From contig JACRAZ010000016.1 in the NCBI GenBank assembly GCA_016213205.1, forward strand, positions 1 through 64,000: DNA of 64,000 bases, in the 5' to 3' direction. Below, piece by piece: positions 20,335 through 30,077 of this stretch (the first letter of the stretch is position 1; every line of letters starts with the position of its first letter). Source of the stretch: Burkholderiales bacterium. Lineage in GTDB: Bacteria; Pseudomonadota; Gammaproteobacteria; Burkholderiales; Burkholderiaceae_C. Made by a program: the position numbers and the translations under genes. The notes below the pieces were generated by a model, which was not told the origin of the DNA, searched no databases, and was given only the letters and a program-made list of their open reading frames with translations.

Positions 20335-21780
20335 ATGACCACCGCGGCCGGCTCCCCCTGGACGGAACGCTGGCAGCGTTTCTCGGCCGCCAGCGTGCGG
20401 GGCTTTCATGTCTATGCCAACTGGCTGGTGGGCATCACCTGGCGGCGCTTCGTGGTGCTGTCGGTGCTGCTGCTGATCGGCACCGCCATCCTGCAGGAGC
20501 TGCCGCCGTTCCGCTGGAAGTACACCGAGGTGGTGTCGTCCAGCCCGAAACTCAGCGTGCCGCGGCCGCCCGCGCCTCCGGCCATGCCCAGGCCGCCCCG
20601 CGAGCCCGGGGTCCGGATCGAGACCACCCCGCGTGAAGGTGGCAAGGGCGGCGTGCAGATCTCGATCGACGAGAACGGCGTGCGCATCACGCCGCAACGC
20701 AAGGGCGCGGCCGCCGGGGCCGAGGCGGCGGCCTCGGCGGCTTCCGCCGCCGCCAGCGCCGCGGCCGAGGGGGAGCCCCGGCCGGTGGTGGACATCCACC
20801 TGCCCCCGGGCAGCACCAGCGAAACGGTGCGCGAGGCGGTGGAAGAGGCGCGACGCACCATCCGTGAATCGATCGAGCAGGCCCGCGAGGACGCCCGCGA
20901 GGCGGCGCAGGACGCTGCCGATGCGGCGCGTGAGGCGGCCGAGGCCGCCCGTGCCGAGGCGGGGCTGGCCGAGTTGGAGCCGCACCGCCGCACCCGCGAG
21001 GTGCGCTTGGGTGAGGCCTTGCCGCAACTGGCGCTGCTGTGGATCCTGGCTTCGGCGGTGATCAAGATCACCTACAAGCGCCAGATCCAGGCCGAGGCCC
21101 AGGCCGCGCAGGCGGTGGAAACGGCCGAGGCCGAAGCGCTGAAGCGCCAGGTGGTCGAAGCCCGCATGGCCGCGATGCAGGCCCAGGTGGAGCCGCACTT
21201 CCTGTTCAACACGCTGGCCTCGATCGACCACCTGATCGAGGTGGACCCGAAACGCGCCAGCCAGATGCAGAAGAACCTGATCGCGTTGCTGCGCGCGAGC
21301 ATGCCCACCATGCGCGAGGCCAGCGGCAACGGCGGCAGCAGCGGCCTGCGCGACCTGGGGCGCGAGCTGTCGGTGATCCGCCCCTACCTCGAGATCCTGA
21401 AGGTGCGCATGGAAGAGCGCCTGAGCACCGACATCAACGTGCCCGAGGGCCTGGTGTCGGCCGAGTTCCCGCCGATGATGCTGCAGACGCTGGTGGAGAA
21501 CGCCATCAAGCACGGCCTTGAGCCCAAGCCCGAGGGCGGCCACCTGGCGGTGAAGGCCGAGATCGTGCATGGCAAGCTCGCGGTCAGCGTCAGCGACACC
21601 GGGCTGGGCTTCGGCCGCGCGGCCACCGCCGGCACCGGCGTGGGCCTGGCCAACATCCGTGAACGGCTGCAGCTGCTGTACGGGCCGAAGGCCGGCCTCA
21701 CCATCGCCGAGAACCCGGGTGGCGGCACGCGCGCAACCATCACCGTGCCCTACAAGCCGGTGGAAGGTGCCCACGCATGA
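20335..21780 (+). CDS. LytS/AlgZ-type sensor histidine kinase
   Basis: This 481-aa inner-membrane kinase has two membrane helices (about 38-57, RFVVLSVLLLIGTAI; and about 225-243, LPQLALLWILASAVIKI). The LytS-class phosphoacceptor block is AAMQAQVEPHFLFNTLASID (His288), and the HATPase domain has TLVENAIKHGLEPKPEGG, GLGFGRA and GVGLANIRERL. The periplasmic part of roughly 165 residues is unusual. It is Pro-rich, then has a strand motif QISIDENGVRITPQ, an Ala-rich run and a long charged coiled coil (about 160-215). It overlaps the next gene by four bases, and the cognate LytTR regulator is two genes down. It is divergent from the ECF sigma operon. Confidence 0.88.
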   Translation: MTTAAGSPWTERWQRFSAASVRGFHVYANWLVGITWRRFVVLSVLLLIGTAILQELPPFRWKYTEVVSSSPKLSVPRPPAPPAMPRPPREPGVRIETTPREGGKGGVQISIDENGVRITPQRKGAAAGAEAAASAASAAASAAAEGEPRPVVDIHLPPGSTSETVREAVEEARRTIRESIEQAREDAREAAQDAADAAREAAEAARAEAGLAELEPHRRTREVRLGEALPQLALLWILASAVIKITYKRQIQAEAQAAQAVETAEAEALKRQVVEARMAAMQAQVEPHFLFNTLASIDHLIEVDPKRASQMQKNLIALLRASMPTMREASGNGGSSGLRDLGRELSVIRPYLEILKVRMEERLSTDINVPEGLVSAEFPPMMLQTLVENAIKHGLEPKPEGGHLAVKAEIVHGKLAVSVSDTGLGFGRAATAGTGVGLANIRERLQLLYGPKAGLTIAENPGGGTRATITVPYKPVEGAHA

Positions 21781-22226
21781 GTTACCCCGTGCCCACCCGC
21801 CGCCGGTGCCGCTGGCCGGCCGTGCTGGCCCTGCTGATGCTGGGCAGCCTGCTGGCGCTGGCGCTGGGGCTGTACCTGGGCATTGAGCACCTGGCCGAGC
21901 TGCCGGTGACGGTGGTGGTCAATGGCGACGAGGTCACCCACGGCTTCGAGCTCGGCAGCCTGTCCGGCGCACACAAGCTGGTGCTGGTGGCCGGCGTGCT
22001 GTTCGCGCTGCTGGTCGTGGCGCTGGTGGTGCCGCTGACGCTGCTGCTGGTGGTGCTGGTCGTGGGCCTGGTGCTGGCGCTGGCGCTCGGCCTGCCGCTG
22101 CTGGTGGCCGCGTTGCTGCTGGGCGTGGCGGCCTCGCCGCTGCTGCTGCCGGGCCTGCTGCTGTGGTGGGCGCTGCGCACGCCGCGTCGCGCAGCGACCC
22201 CGCCCTCGGCTACGATCCGCGCATGA
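21777..22226 (+). CDS. Hydrophobic membrane protein inside the two-component operon
   Basis: This 149-aa protein overlaps the kinase gene before it and the regulator gene after it by four bases each (ATGA at both ends), so it is translationally coupled to both. It shows a first helix (about 12-32), a loop with NGDEVTHGFELGSLSGAHK, and then two or three very Leu/Val-rich helices (about 68-135). No known family was recognised. Kinase and regulator genes of this class are usually adjacent. A membrane protein wedged between them may modulate the kinase or report membrane state. Confidence 0.75.
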   Translation: MSYPVPTRRRCRWPAVLALLMLGSLLALALGLYLGIEHLAELPVTVVVNGDEVTHGFELGSLSGAHKLVLVAGVLFALLVVALVVPLTLLLVVLVVGLVLALALGLPLLVAALLLGVAASPLLLPGLLLWWALRTPRRAATPPSATIRA

Positions 22227-23044
22227 ACACCCCCGCACCCGCGATGACGGCGCGCGCCGTCATTGCCGACGACGAGCGCCTGATGCGTGAACAGCTGCGC
22301 GCCCGCCTGGCCGAGGTCTGGCCCGAGCTGCAGATCGTGGGCGAAGCCAAGAACGGCCTGGAGGCGGTGGCCCTGGTGAACGAGCAACGGCCCGACCTGG
22401 TGTTCCTGGACATCCGCATGCCCGGCCTCACCGGTGTGGACGCCGCGCGCCAGATCGCGCAGATGGAGATCGGCGACGACGAGTCGCTGCCCGAGATCGT
22501 GTTCATCACGGCCTACGACCAGTACGCGGTGGAGGCCTTCGAACAAGGCGTGTGCGACTACGTGCTCAAGCCGGCCGAGCGTGAACGGCTGCAACTCACC
22601 GTGGCGCGCATCCGCCAGCGCCTGGCCACGCGGGGCACGCCCGAGGCCGATGCGGCGCCCCCGGTGCAGCAACTGCTGCACAAACTGGCGGCGCAGCTGA
22701 ACCCGGGCGCGGCACCGCGCTACCTCGAGTGGATCCAGGCCACCGTGGGCCAGAGCATCCAGATGATCCCGGTGGCCGAGGTGCTGTTCTTCATCAGCGA
22801 CGAGAAGTACACCCGGGTGCAGACGCCCACCATCGAGGCCCTGATCCGCAAGCCGATCAAGGAGCTGATCGACGAGCTCGATCCGCAGCAGTTCTGGCAG
22901 ATCCACCGCTCCACGCTGGTCAACGTGAAGGCCATCGCCGGCATCACGCGCGATTTCCGCGGCCGGCAGATCGTCTCGGTGAAGGGCCACAACGAGAAGC
23001 TCGAAGTCAGCCGCAGCTACACGCACCTGTTCAAGGGGATGTAG
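22223..23044 (+). CDS. LytTR family response regulator (LytR/AlgR type)
   Basis: This 273-aa protein has a receiver domain (about 10-135) with acidic pocket ADDE and phosphoacceptor Asp63 in LVFLDIRMPG. A linker follows, then a C-terminal LytTR DNA-binding domain (about 168-268: GQSIQMIPVAEVLFFISDEKYTRVQT, FWQIHRSTLVNVKAIAGI). It is the partner of the LytS-like kinase at 20335. Its last 14 bases overlap the convergent soxR gene. Targets are unknown. The divergent ECF sigma operon is the nearest candidate. Confidence 0.92.
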   Translation: MNTPAPAMTARAVIADDERLMREQLRARLAEVWPELQIVGEAKNGLEAVALVNEQRPDLVFLDIRMPGLTGVDAARQIAQMEIGDDESLPEIVFITAYDQYAVEAFEQGVCDYVLKPAERERLQLTVARIRQRLATRGTPEADAAPPVQQLLHKLAAQLNPGAAPRYLEWIQATVGQSIQMIPVAEVLFFISDEKYTRVQTPTIEALIRKPIKELIDELDPQQFWQIHRSTLVNVKAIAGITRDFRGRQIVSVKGHNEKLEVSRSYTHLFKGM

Positions 23045-23564
23045 CGCGGCGCGGCCGCGGCGCCCTGGGCGCGCGTGGTGCCGCCGGCCCCGGCTTGGCC
23101 GCCTCCGGCACCGGCGGCGTATCGCCCGCCAGGTAGCGTGCACCGGGGCCCCGCAGCGCGATGCTGTCCTGCGGGTTGTACAGCGCGCAGGCCTTCAACG
23201 AGAGGCAGCCGCAGCCGATGCAGCTGTCCAGCCGCTCGCGCAGGCGCTGCAGCGCGGCGATGCGCGCATCGATCAGCGGCTGCCAGCTGCGGGCCAGGCG
23301 CTCCCAATCGGCCCGTGTGGGCGTGCGCTGTTGCGGCAGCGCGGCCAGCGCGTCGCGGATCTCCGGCAGCGCCAACCCCACGGCCTGCGCCGCGCGGATG
23401 AAGCCCACCCGGCGCAGCACGTGGCGCGGGTACTGCCGGTGGCCGCCGGCGCTGCGGTTGCTGGCCAGCAGGCCCTGCTCCTCGTAGTAGCGCAGGGCGC
23501 TGGCCGCCACGCCGGCGCGGCGCGCCAGCTCGCTGATCGTGATCTGGTCGGTGGGCTTGCCCAT
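23031..23564 (-). CDS. soxR: Redox-sensing MerR-type activator SoxR
   Basis: This 177-aa protein has a MerR winged-helix domain at the N-terminus (ISELARRAGVAASALRYYEEQGLLASNRSAGGHRQY), a dimerisation helix and the [2Fe-2S] ligand set CIGCGCLSLKAC (Cys115, 118, 120, 126). This is the spacing seen in E. coli SoxR. The C-terminus carries an extra Pro/Ala/Arg-rich tail of about 40 residues. No soxS is nearby, as is normal outside enterobacteria, where SoxR directly controls a few redox-cycling defence genes. The gene ends inside the 3' end of the convergent LytTR regulator. Confidence 0.93.
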   Translation of the reverse strand: MGKPTDQITISELARRAGVAASALRYYEEQGLLASNRSAGGHRQYPRHVLRRVGFIRAAQAVGLALPEIRDALAALPQQRTPTRADWERLARSWQPLIDARIAALQRLRERLDSCIGCGCLSLKACALYNPQDSIALRGPGARYLAGDTPPVPEAAKPGPAAPRAPRAPRPRRATSP

Positions 23565-23599
23565 CTCGAGGTGTCGCCCGCGCCGGCCCGTGCCCGCGC

Positions 23600-24277
23600 T
23601 CAGGCCGCGCGCCGCGCCAGCGAGGAGGCGATCAGCCATTGCGCGGTCCAGTAGGTGCCCAGCACCCACAGGCTCGAAGCGGGCAGCGGCAGCGCGAAGC
23701 GGTTGGTGGCCAGCAGTGCATCGGAGGCCAGGAACAGCGCACCGCCGATCGCGGCGCGCCGCGCCAGCGCGCGCTGGTCCGCATCGGCGGTGCCCAGCCA
23801 TTGCACGGCCGCCTGCGCGGCCATGGCGGCCAGGCACAGCACGTAGGCCACCACCGGCACCCGCAGCGCCAGCGGCACGCTGGGCCACAGCAGGCCGAGG
23901 ATCAGCGCGGCCAGCAGCGCGTAGCCGACAAAGGGCCCTGCGCGCGCGGCCAGCCGCACCCGCCGCGTGAAGGCCACCAGGTAGGCCAGGTGCGCCAGCA
24001 GGAAGGCCACCAGCCCGGCCACGAAGCCTTGCGCGAACAGCAGCGCCACGTCACCCGCGAGCGACAGCACCAGCCCCGCGAGCACCGCGCGCCGTTGCAT
24101 GTCGCCCGGCACGCCACGCCGCCAGGCATGCACGATGATGAGCACGGTGGCCAGCGGCTTGAACACGAAGTTCAGCCACGGCTGGCCCAGCGCCCACGGT
24201 GCCGAGGCGATGGCCAGCCCGGCGGCCACCAGCACCGCCAGCGCCAGCACCGGCCGCGGGGTGGGCAGGGTGTTCAG
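23600..24277 (-). CDS. Lysoplasmalogenase (YhhN family)
   Basis: This multi-pass membrane protein of about 216-225 aa has seven or eight hydrophobic segments. YhhN/TMEM86 family marks include FKPLATVLII, LSLAGDVALLF and GALFLASDALLATNRF, with the conserved Asp residues expected at the active site. The family hydrolyses the vinyl-ether bond of lysoplasmalogens. No ATG is available. The listed start is CTG 24277, which overlaps the stop of the preceding OmpA-like gene as CTGA. GTG 24250 is the conventional alternative. The product assignment is good but the start is unsettled. Confidence 0.75.
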   Translation of the reverse strand: MNTLPTPRPVLALAVLVAAGLAIASAPWALGQPWLNFVFKPLATVLIIVHAWRRGVPGDMQRRAVLAGLVLSLAGDVALLFAQGFVAGLVAFLLAHLAYLVAFTRRVRLAARAGPFVGYALLAALILGLLWPSVPLALRVPVVAYVLCLAAMAAQAAVQWLGTADADQRALARRAAIGGALFLASDALLATNRFALPLPASSLWVLGTYWTAQWLIASSLARRAA

Positions 24278-24777
24278 GGTGTCACCAGCCGGATCTCGAC
24301 CCGGCGGGCCTCTTCGGCGGGGCCATCGGCCGCGGCCTTCTCGGGCTTGCGCAGCGCCACACGGTCGTTGGTGATGCCGCGGGCATTCATGGCCTCGCGC
24401 ACGGCCTTGGCGCGCTGCTTGGCCAGTTCGGCGTTGTGCGCCGGATCGCCGGTCAGATCGTGGAAGCCCGAGATCAGCAGCGTCTTGCCGGGGTTGGCGC
24501 CGAGTGCCAGCACGGCCGAGGTGAGCGCCGTCTCGGCGCTGGGCGGCAGGGCGGCCTGGCCCACGTCGAAATGGACCTTGCCGATCAGCTCGCCGGTCAG
24601 CGGCACGTCCAGCAGGCCGTCGGCGCCGGCCTTCGCGGTCGCCGCGGCCGGCGGCGCGGCCTTGTGCTTGTTCACCGATCGGATCGCCACGCCGCCCAGC
24701 AGCCCGAACAGCATCAAGGTCACGATGGCCAGCGTGACCCACAAACCGACGCGTGCGCCGTCGTCTTCGTCCGACAT
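24274..24777 (-). CDS. OmpA-domain inner membrane-anchored protein
   Basis: This 167-aa protein has a short acidic cytosolic tip (MSDEDDGARVG), a single membrane anchor (about 12-32, LWVTLAIVTLMLFGLLGGVAI) and an Ala/Lys linker. An OmpA-like peptidoglycan-binding domain follows (about 62-166): GKVHFDVGQAALPPSAETAL, LLISGFHDLTGDPAHNAELAKQRAKAVREAM, with Arg/Asp contacts near the end. It should tether the inner membrane to the cell wall. It is coupled to the lysoplasmalogenase gene downstream, which starts at or near its stop codon. Confidence 0.85.
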   Translation of the reverse strand: MSDEDDGARVGLWVTLAIVTLMLFGLLGGVAIRSVNKHKAAPPAAATAKAGADGLLDVPLTGELIGKVHFDVGQAALPPSAETALTSAVLALGANPGKTLLISGFHDLTGDPAHNAELAKQRAKAVREAMNARGITNDRVALRKPEKAAADGPAEEARRVEIRLVTP

Positions 24778-24857
24778 GGAATCCCCCGGGGGTGTTGTTG
24801 GTACTGGCGCGGATTGTGCCGCCGGTGGCTGACGGCGCCGCGCCCCGGGCCGTGGTG

Positions 24858-26963
<2,106 letters not shown>

Positions 26964-27066
26964 GGCAGTGCGGCGGCGGCCCGGGGCGGGGCGCACATCG
27001 CGGGGCAAAGGCCGGGATCATAGACAGGCCCGCCGCCACCGGTGCGGCGCGGGCCCCGCGGGGGCC

Positions 27067-27198
27067 TCACAACGCGCTCATCACCCCGATCATGCACACC
27101 AGGGCCACCGCCACCGCGGTGAGCCGGTACTTCATGGCCTCTGCATGCTTGAACAAGCCGGGATCGACCGGCTCCAGGTCCTGGGCGAGACGCTGCAT
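27067..27198 (-). CDS. Small single-pass membrane protein, 43 aa
   Basis: This is a 43-aa ORF with a strong CGGAGG ribosome site seven bases before ATG 27198. The first 20 residues are charged (MQRLAQDLEPVDPGLFKHAE). The rest is a single hydrophobic helix (LTAVAVALVCMIGVMSAL) running to the C-terminus. It is divergent from the phosphatase gene at 27310. No family is recognised. It is below the size most gene callers accept, yet the ribosome site and topology are convincing. Confidence 0.55.
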   Translation of the reverse strand: MQRLAQDLEPVDPGLFKHAEAMKYRLTAVAVALVCMIGVMSAL

Positions 27199-27309
27199 GG
27201 TGAACCTCCGACAAGCGACAGGTCGCCGCGGCGCGGCGGGGCCTGTCCTTGCCTGTTCGGTGTTTCGCGGGCCTGCGTGAAGGGGCACCGGTCGCGGCAC
27301 ACTGGCGCG

Positions 27310-28833
27310 ATGGACAAGTCCGTTGTTTTGTCACGCCGGCAGTGCCTGGCCCTGGCCGCCGGGCCGCTGTTCGTGCGCCACGCCCGTGCCGCGGACGTGC
27401 CCCGCTTCGCGCTGGGCCTTGCCTCGGGCCATCCCCGCCCCGATGGCATGGTGCTGTGGACCCGGCTCACCGGCATCGACCTGCCCGAGCGGGTGGCGGT
27501 GCAGTGGGAGCTGGCGCATGACGAGGCCTTCCACGACATCGCGGCGCGCGGCACCGAGACGGCCGACGCCGCCTGGGCGCACAGCGTGCACGCCGAACCG
27601 GCCGGCCTGGCGCCCGACCGCTGGTACTGGTACCGCTTCAGCGCACTGGGCCAGCGCAGCGAGGCCGGCCGCACCCGCACGGCGCCCGCGCCGGACGCGG
27701 CGGCGCGGCTGCGCTTCTCGATCGCGAGCTGCCAGCGCTGGGACCACGGCCACTACGCGGCCTGGGCCCACATGGCGCGCCAGGAGCAGGACCTGGTGCT
27801 GTTCCTCGGCGACTACATCTACGAGTACCCCTCGCCCGACCGTGCGCTGCGCCTGCACGAAGGCGGCCTGCTGCGCACGCTGGCGCAGTACCGGGCGCGC
27901 TACGCGCAGTACAAGAGCGACCCCGCGCTGCAGGCCGCGCATGCCGCCTTCCCCTGGCTGATGGTGTGGGACGACCACGAGGTGGCCAACGACTACGCCA
28001 ACGACCAGGGCGCGGCCCTCGGGGCACCGGCCTTCCTGGCGCTGCGCGCGGCGGCCTACCAGGCCTGGTGGGAACACCTGCCCGTGCCCAAGGCCTGGCG
28101 CCCGCACGGGCCGGACATGCGCATCTACGCGCGCCATGCGTGGGGGCGGCTGGCATGCATCCACACCGTCGACGACCGCCAGTACCGCGACCCCCAGGCC
28201 TGCCCGCTGCCGCTGCGCGGCATGGGCTCCAGCACCGTGGATGCGGCCGCTTGCGCCGCGCTGAACGACCCGGCGCGCAGCCTGCTCGGTGCCACGCAGG
28301 AGCGCTGGCTGGCCGAGGGCTGGGACCTGCAGCGCCGCTGGAACCTGCTGGCCCAGCAGACGCTGATGGCGCGGGCCTCGCGCCGGCCGGTGACGGCCCA
28401 GGACCCCGGCCGCTACTGGACCGATGCCTGGGACGGCTACGCCCCTGCGCGCCGCCGGCTGCTGGAGACGCTGGCCGATCGGCGCGTGCCCAACCCGGTG
28501 GTGCTGGGCGGCGACGTGCACGCGCACTACGTGGCCGACCTGAAGCCCGACTTCGACGATGCGCGTTCACCGGTGGTGGCCAGCGAGTTCTGCGGCAGCT
28601 CGATCAGCAGCCACGGCATTGCGCAGTCGCGCGTGGACGAACTGCTGCGCCACAACCCGCACCTGCGTTATGGCCGGGCGGACCAGCGCGGCTACGTTCG
28701 CTTCGTGCTCGATGAGCGCCGGCTCGACGCCGAGCTGATGGTGGTGGACCATCCGCAGGACGCCAGCAGCCCGGTGCACGTGGGCGCGGCCTTCGTCGTC
28801 GAGGCCGGGCGGCCGGGGCCGCAACCGGCCTGA
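27310..28833 (+). CDS. phoD: PhoD-like alkaline phosphatase/phosphodiesterase
   Basis: This 507-aa protein has a Tat signal (SRRQCLALAAG, then a hydrophobic run to AAD) and an N-terminal Fe/Ig-like PhoD domain (RFALGLASGHPRPDGMVLWTRL). The metallophosphatase domain shows RFSIASCQRWDHGHYAAW, LVLFLGDYIYEY, WDDHEVANDY and VLGGDVHAHYVADL, the Asp/His/Asn ligands of the PhoD metal centre. PhoD enzymes release phosphate from phosphodiesters outside the cytoplasm. Its stop codon lies inside the 5-bp target duplication of the adjacent MITE, so the insertion fell exactly at the gene end. Confidence 0.92.
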   Translation: MDKSVVLSRRQCLALAAGPLFVRHARAADVPRFALGLASGHPRPDGMVLWTRLTGIDLPERVAVQWELAHDEAFHDIAARGTETADAAWAHSVHAEPAGLAPDRWYWYRFSALGQRSEAGRTRTAPAPDAAARLRFSIASCQRWDHGHYAAWAHMARQEQDLVLFLGDYIYEYPSPDRALRLHEGGLLRTLAQYRARYAQYKSDPALQAAHAAFPWLMVWDDHEVANDYANDQGAALGAPAFLALRAAAYQAWWEHLPVPKAWRPHGPDMRIYARHAWGRLACIHTVDDRQYRDPQACPLPLRGMGSSTVDAAACAALNDPARSLLGATQERWLAEGWDLQRRWNLLAQQTLMARASRRPVTAQDPGRYWTDAWDGYAPARRRLLETLADRRVPNPVVLGGDVHAHYVADLKPDFDDARSPVVASEFCGSSISSHGIAQSRVDELLRHNPHLRYGRADQRGYVRFVLDERRLDAELMVVDHPQDASSPVHVGAAFVVEAGRPGPQPA

Positions 28834-28834
28834 G

Positions 28835-28990
28835 AGCTTGAGAGGCTTTCCCATGCACCCACGCCGGGGTACGCAAGGGCGCTGGCGGGCGTTGCGCTGC
28901 TGGCCCGGGTGGACACCCGGGCTGCGCATCGCGCCTACGCCAGCGCCCTTGGCCACCCCGGCGTGGGTGCATGGGAAAGCCTCTCAAGCT
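28835..28990. mobile_element. MITE-like palindromic element, 156 bp
   Basis: This 156-bp element has perfect 36-bp terminal inverted repeats (28835-28870 and 28955-28990) starting AGCTTGAGAGGCTTTCCCAT. Second inner arms of 14 bp match perfectly (28874-28887 with 28938-28951), so almost the whole element can fold into one long hairpin. It is bounded by a direct 5-bp repeat CTGAG at 28830-28834 and 28991-28995, a target-site duplication. It encodes no transposase. The left duplication contains the stop codon of phoD. It is a non-autonomous element presumably moved by a transposase elsewhere. Transcribed, it could act as a terminator or RNA-processing hairpin. Confidence 0.85.
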
Positions 28991-29086
28991 CTGAGACCCC
29001 GGGCCGCCCTGGCGCCACGCCCTGCAGCCGTGCACGCTGGTGCGGCGTGCCTGCGCGCAGGTGCGCTGAGATACTCGGCCGCTGTC

Positions 29087-30055
29087 ATGCAGGCCATCCT
29101 TGCCGTCACCGTTCCGTTCTTCGCGCTGGTGCTGGCGGGCTACCTGGCGGCGCGGCGCCATGTGCTGCCGGAGTCGGCGATTCCCGGGCTGAACGCCTTC
29201 GTGCTGTACTTCGCGCTGCCCTGCATGCTGTTCCGCTTCGGCATGAACACGCCGGTGCTGCAGTTGCTGAACCCGGCGATGCTGGCGCTGTACACGGCCT
29301 GCGCGCTGCTGATCGTGTTCTTCACGATCGCCATCACGCTGCGCGAACCGGTGGGCCTGAAGGATGCCGCCTTCGGCGCGCTGGTGGCCGCGTTCCCGAA
29401 CACCGGCTTCATGGGCGTGCCCTTGCTGGTGGCCTTGCTGGGGCCGGCGGCCGCCGGGCCGGTGATCTGCACGATGCTGGCCGACCTGTTCATCACCAGT
29501 TCGCTGTGCATCGCGCTGGCGCAGGCCCATGGCGCGGCCGAGCATGGTGCGCGCACGGCGGCGCTGCGGGCGCTGCGCGGGGCCTTGTCGAACCCGCTGC
29601 CGTGGGCCATCGCGCTGGGTGCGCTGTGCTCGGTGGCGGGCGTGAAGACCAGCGGGCCGGTGGACGTGGTGGTGCGCATGCTGGCCGATGCCGCCAGCCC
29701 GGTGGCGCTGTTCACCATCGGCGCGGTGCTGCATCGCGCCGGCCAGCATGCGCAGGGCCGCACGCCGGTGAGCCGCTTCCTGCCCGTGGCGCTGATCAAG
29801 CTGTTCGTGCACCCGCTGCTGGTGCTGGCGCTGGGCGCTGCCGCGCGGCAACTGGGCGCGCCCTTGTCCGCCTTCCAGCTGCTGGTGCTGACGCTGGCCG
29901 CGGCCCTGCCCAGCGCGAGCAACGTGTCGCTGCTGGCCGAGCGCTATGGGGCCGACAACGGCCGCATCGCCCGCATCATCATGAGCTCGACCACGCTGGC
30001 CTTCGTGAGCTTCACGCTGCTGGCCTGGCTGTTCGGCGTGCAGCCGGGGGCATGA
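29087..30055 (+). CDS. AEC family transporter (auxin efflux carrier-like)
   Basis: This 322-aa inner-membrane protein has about ten helices. The N-terminus MQAILAVTVPFFALVLAGYL, the AAFPNTGFMGVPLLVALLG motif, SVAGVKTSGPVDVVVRMLADAASPVALFTIGA and LAAALPSASNVSLLAERYG are typical of AEC carriers, which export or import organic acids such as malate and malonate. The ATG at 29087 is about 95 bases after the MITE. The frame is open backward through the MITE, but that stretch is low-complexity and belongs to the element. The substrate cannot be told. Confidence 0.9.
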   Translation: MQAILAVTVPFFALVLAGYLAARRHVLPESAIPGLNAFVLYFALPCMLFRFGMNTPVLQLLNPAMLALYTACALLIVFFTIAITLREPVGLKDAAFGALVAAFPNTGFMGVPLLVALLGPAAAGPVICTMLADLFITSSLCIALAQAHGAAEHGARTAALRALRGALSNPLPWAIALGALCSVAGVKTSGPVDVVVRMLADAASPVALFTIGAVLHRAGQHAQGRTPVSRFLPVALIKLFVHPLLVLALGAAARQLGAPLSAFQLLVLTLAAALPSASNVSLLAERYGADNGRIARIIMSSTTLAFVSFTLLAWLFGVQPGA

Positions 30056-30077
30056 GCGGCGGTGCCGGCCGGCACGC

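Noticed and set aside
28838-29086. N-terminal extension of the AEC transporter through the MITE
   Set aside because: The extension is entirely MITE-derived palindrome plus low-complexity sequence. The transporter has a normal start at 29087.
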